Positions 63,783-64,000 of a DNA stretch of 64,000 nt are shown piece after piece. The stretch lies in NCBI RefSeq assembly GCF_954871325.1, contig NC_088775.1, forward strand, positions 22,173,561-22,237,560. Reading direction: 5' to 3'. A program made the translations under genes and the position numbers. Origin of the DNA: Gordionus sp. m RMFG-2023 (Eukaryota; Nematomorpha; Gordioida; Chordodea; Parachordodidae). Below the pieces are notes generated by a model that was not told the origin of the DNA, searched no databases, and was given only the letters and a program-made list of their open reading frames with translations. Position 1 is the stretch's first letter. Every line of letters begins with the position of its first letter.

Positions 63783-64000
63783 TGAAAAATCCAAAGACAT
63801 AGCTAACCATATAAGGGTAAATATAGCAGATTCGAGATTATCAATAAATTGCATGTCAGTTTTCTGATTTGATAATGCCTCAGTGAATTTGGTAAAAACA
63901 GAGTGTATTTACAGAATTGAGTCAGCACAATGTTGGTTGCGATATGTTCCTAATACCCGCCATCGTAGAATTTTAAAATTTTATAAACCGATAAAAAAAT

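Larger units (their letters stand above)
62782..64000 (+). mobile_element. hAT copy of the 4-kb family, 5' half, running off the window
   Basis: Begins CAGGGTTGCCAGGTCAAAAT with GCGGGAGAAAT repeats and is closely similar to 7009-5815 read on the minus strand. It includes a better-preserved N-terminal transposase segment at 63528-63782 and later the GATTATCAATAAATTGCATG region. A mariner-like MITE interrupts it at 63256-63477. The 3' half lies beyond the window. Confidence 0.88.

Overview
This window looks like AT-rich nuclear DNA from an invertebrate animal; I cannot name the species. The evidence is one clearly animal host gene, epsin, with short spliced introns (41-48 bases, plus one giant one). 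Almost everything else is transposon debris: several hAT lineages, piggyBac, a MULE-type transposase remnant, a mariner-like MITE, Ty3/gypsy LTR fossils and a Ginger-like integrase/OTU gene. I see no tRNA, rRNA, CRISPR array or bacterial-style operon.

Layout. 0-4 kb: tail of a gypsy fossil, a 69-bp minisatellite and quiet AT-rich DNA. 4.0-7.0 kb: two hAT copies fused tail to tail, so both outer ends are 5' ends. 7.57-24.51 kb: epsin on the minus strand, five coding exons. Its last intron is about 15.65 kb and holds a 1.8-kb hAT, a 0.3-kb MITE, a 0.65-kb MITE carrying another MITE, and a 7.1-kb palindromic element (14300-21402) built of inverted satellite arrays. 25.3-27.2 kb: degenerate repeats and a long 18-bp minisatellite. 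27.2-37.5 kb: a minus-strand integrase-OTU gene split by an 8-kb gypsy fossil, whose 5' LTR is itself split by a piggyBac-bearing insertion. 38.16-45.72 kb: a hAT of the DUF4371/zf-MYM type with a perfect 8-bp target duplication, carrying a 5.85-kb palindromic satellite element, also with a perfect 8-bp duplication. 46.1-57.9 kb: one gypsy fossil inserted into a related one with a 5-bp duplication; the outer 5' LTR appears cut by a local inversion. 58-64 kb: more hAT pieces, a MULE-type fragment, MITEs, and a third copy of the 4-kb hAT family that runs off the window end.

The most unusual material is the pair of large palindromic elements (14.3-21.4 kb and 38.5-44.3 kb). Their termini differ (GCGAAA-rich versus GGTCG-rich subterminal arrays), yet both carry homologous 105-119-bp satellites in head-on orientation. 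Nearly every unit has the perfect dyad TGACAATTGTCA. The second element ends like a family of about 220-bp MITEs found three more times here, and it holds the 3' end of a hAT transposase. It therefore looks like a giant satellite-bearing relative of those MITEs.

Functionally only epsin looks like an intact cellular gene. All its recognised trafficking motifs are present: ENTH domain, two ubiquitin-interacting motifs, a clathrin box, DPW and two NPF. The reading frame stays open across every proposed splice junction.
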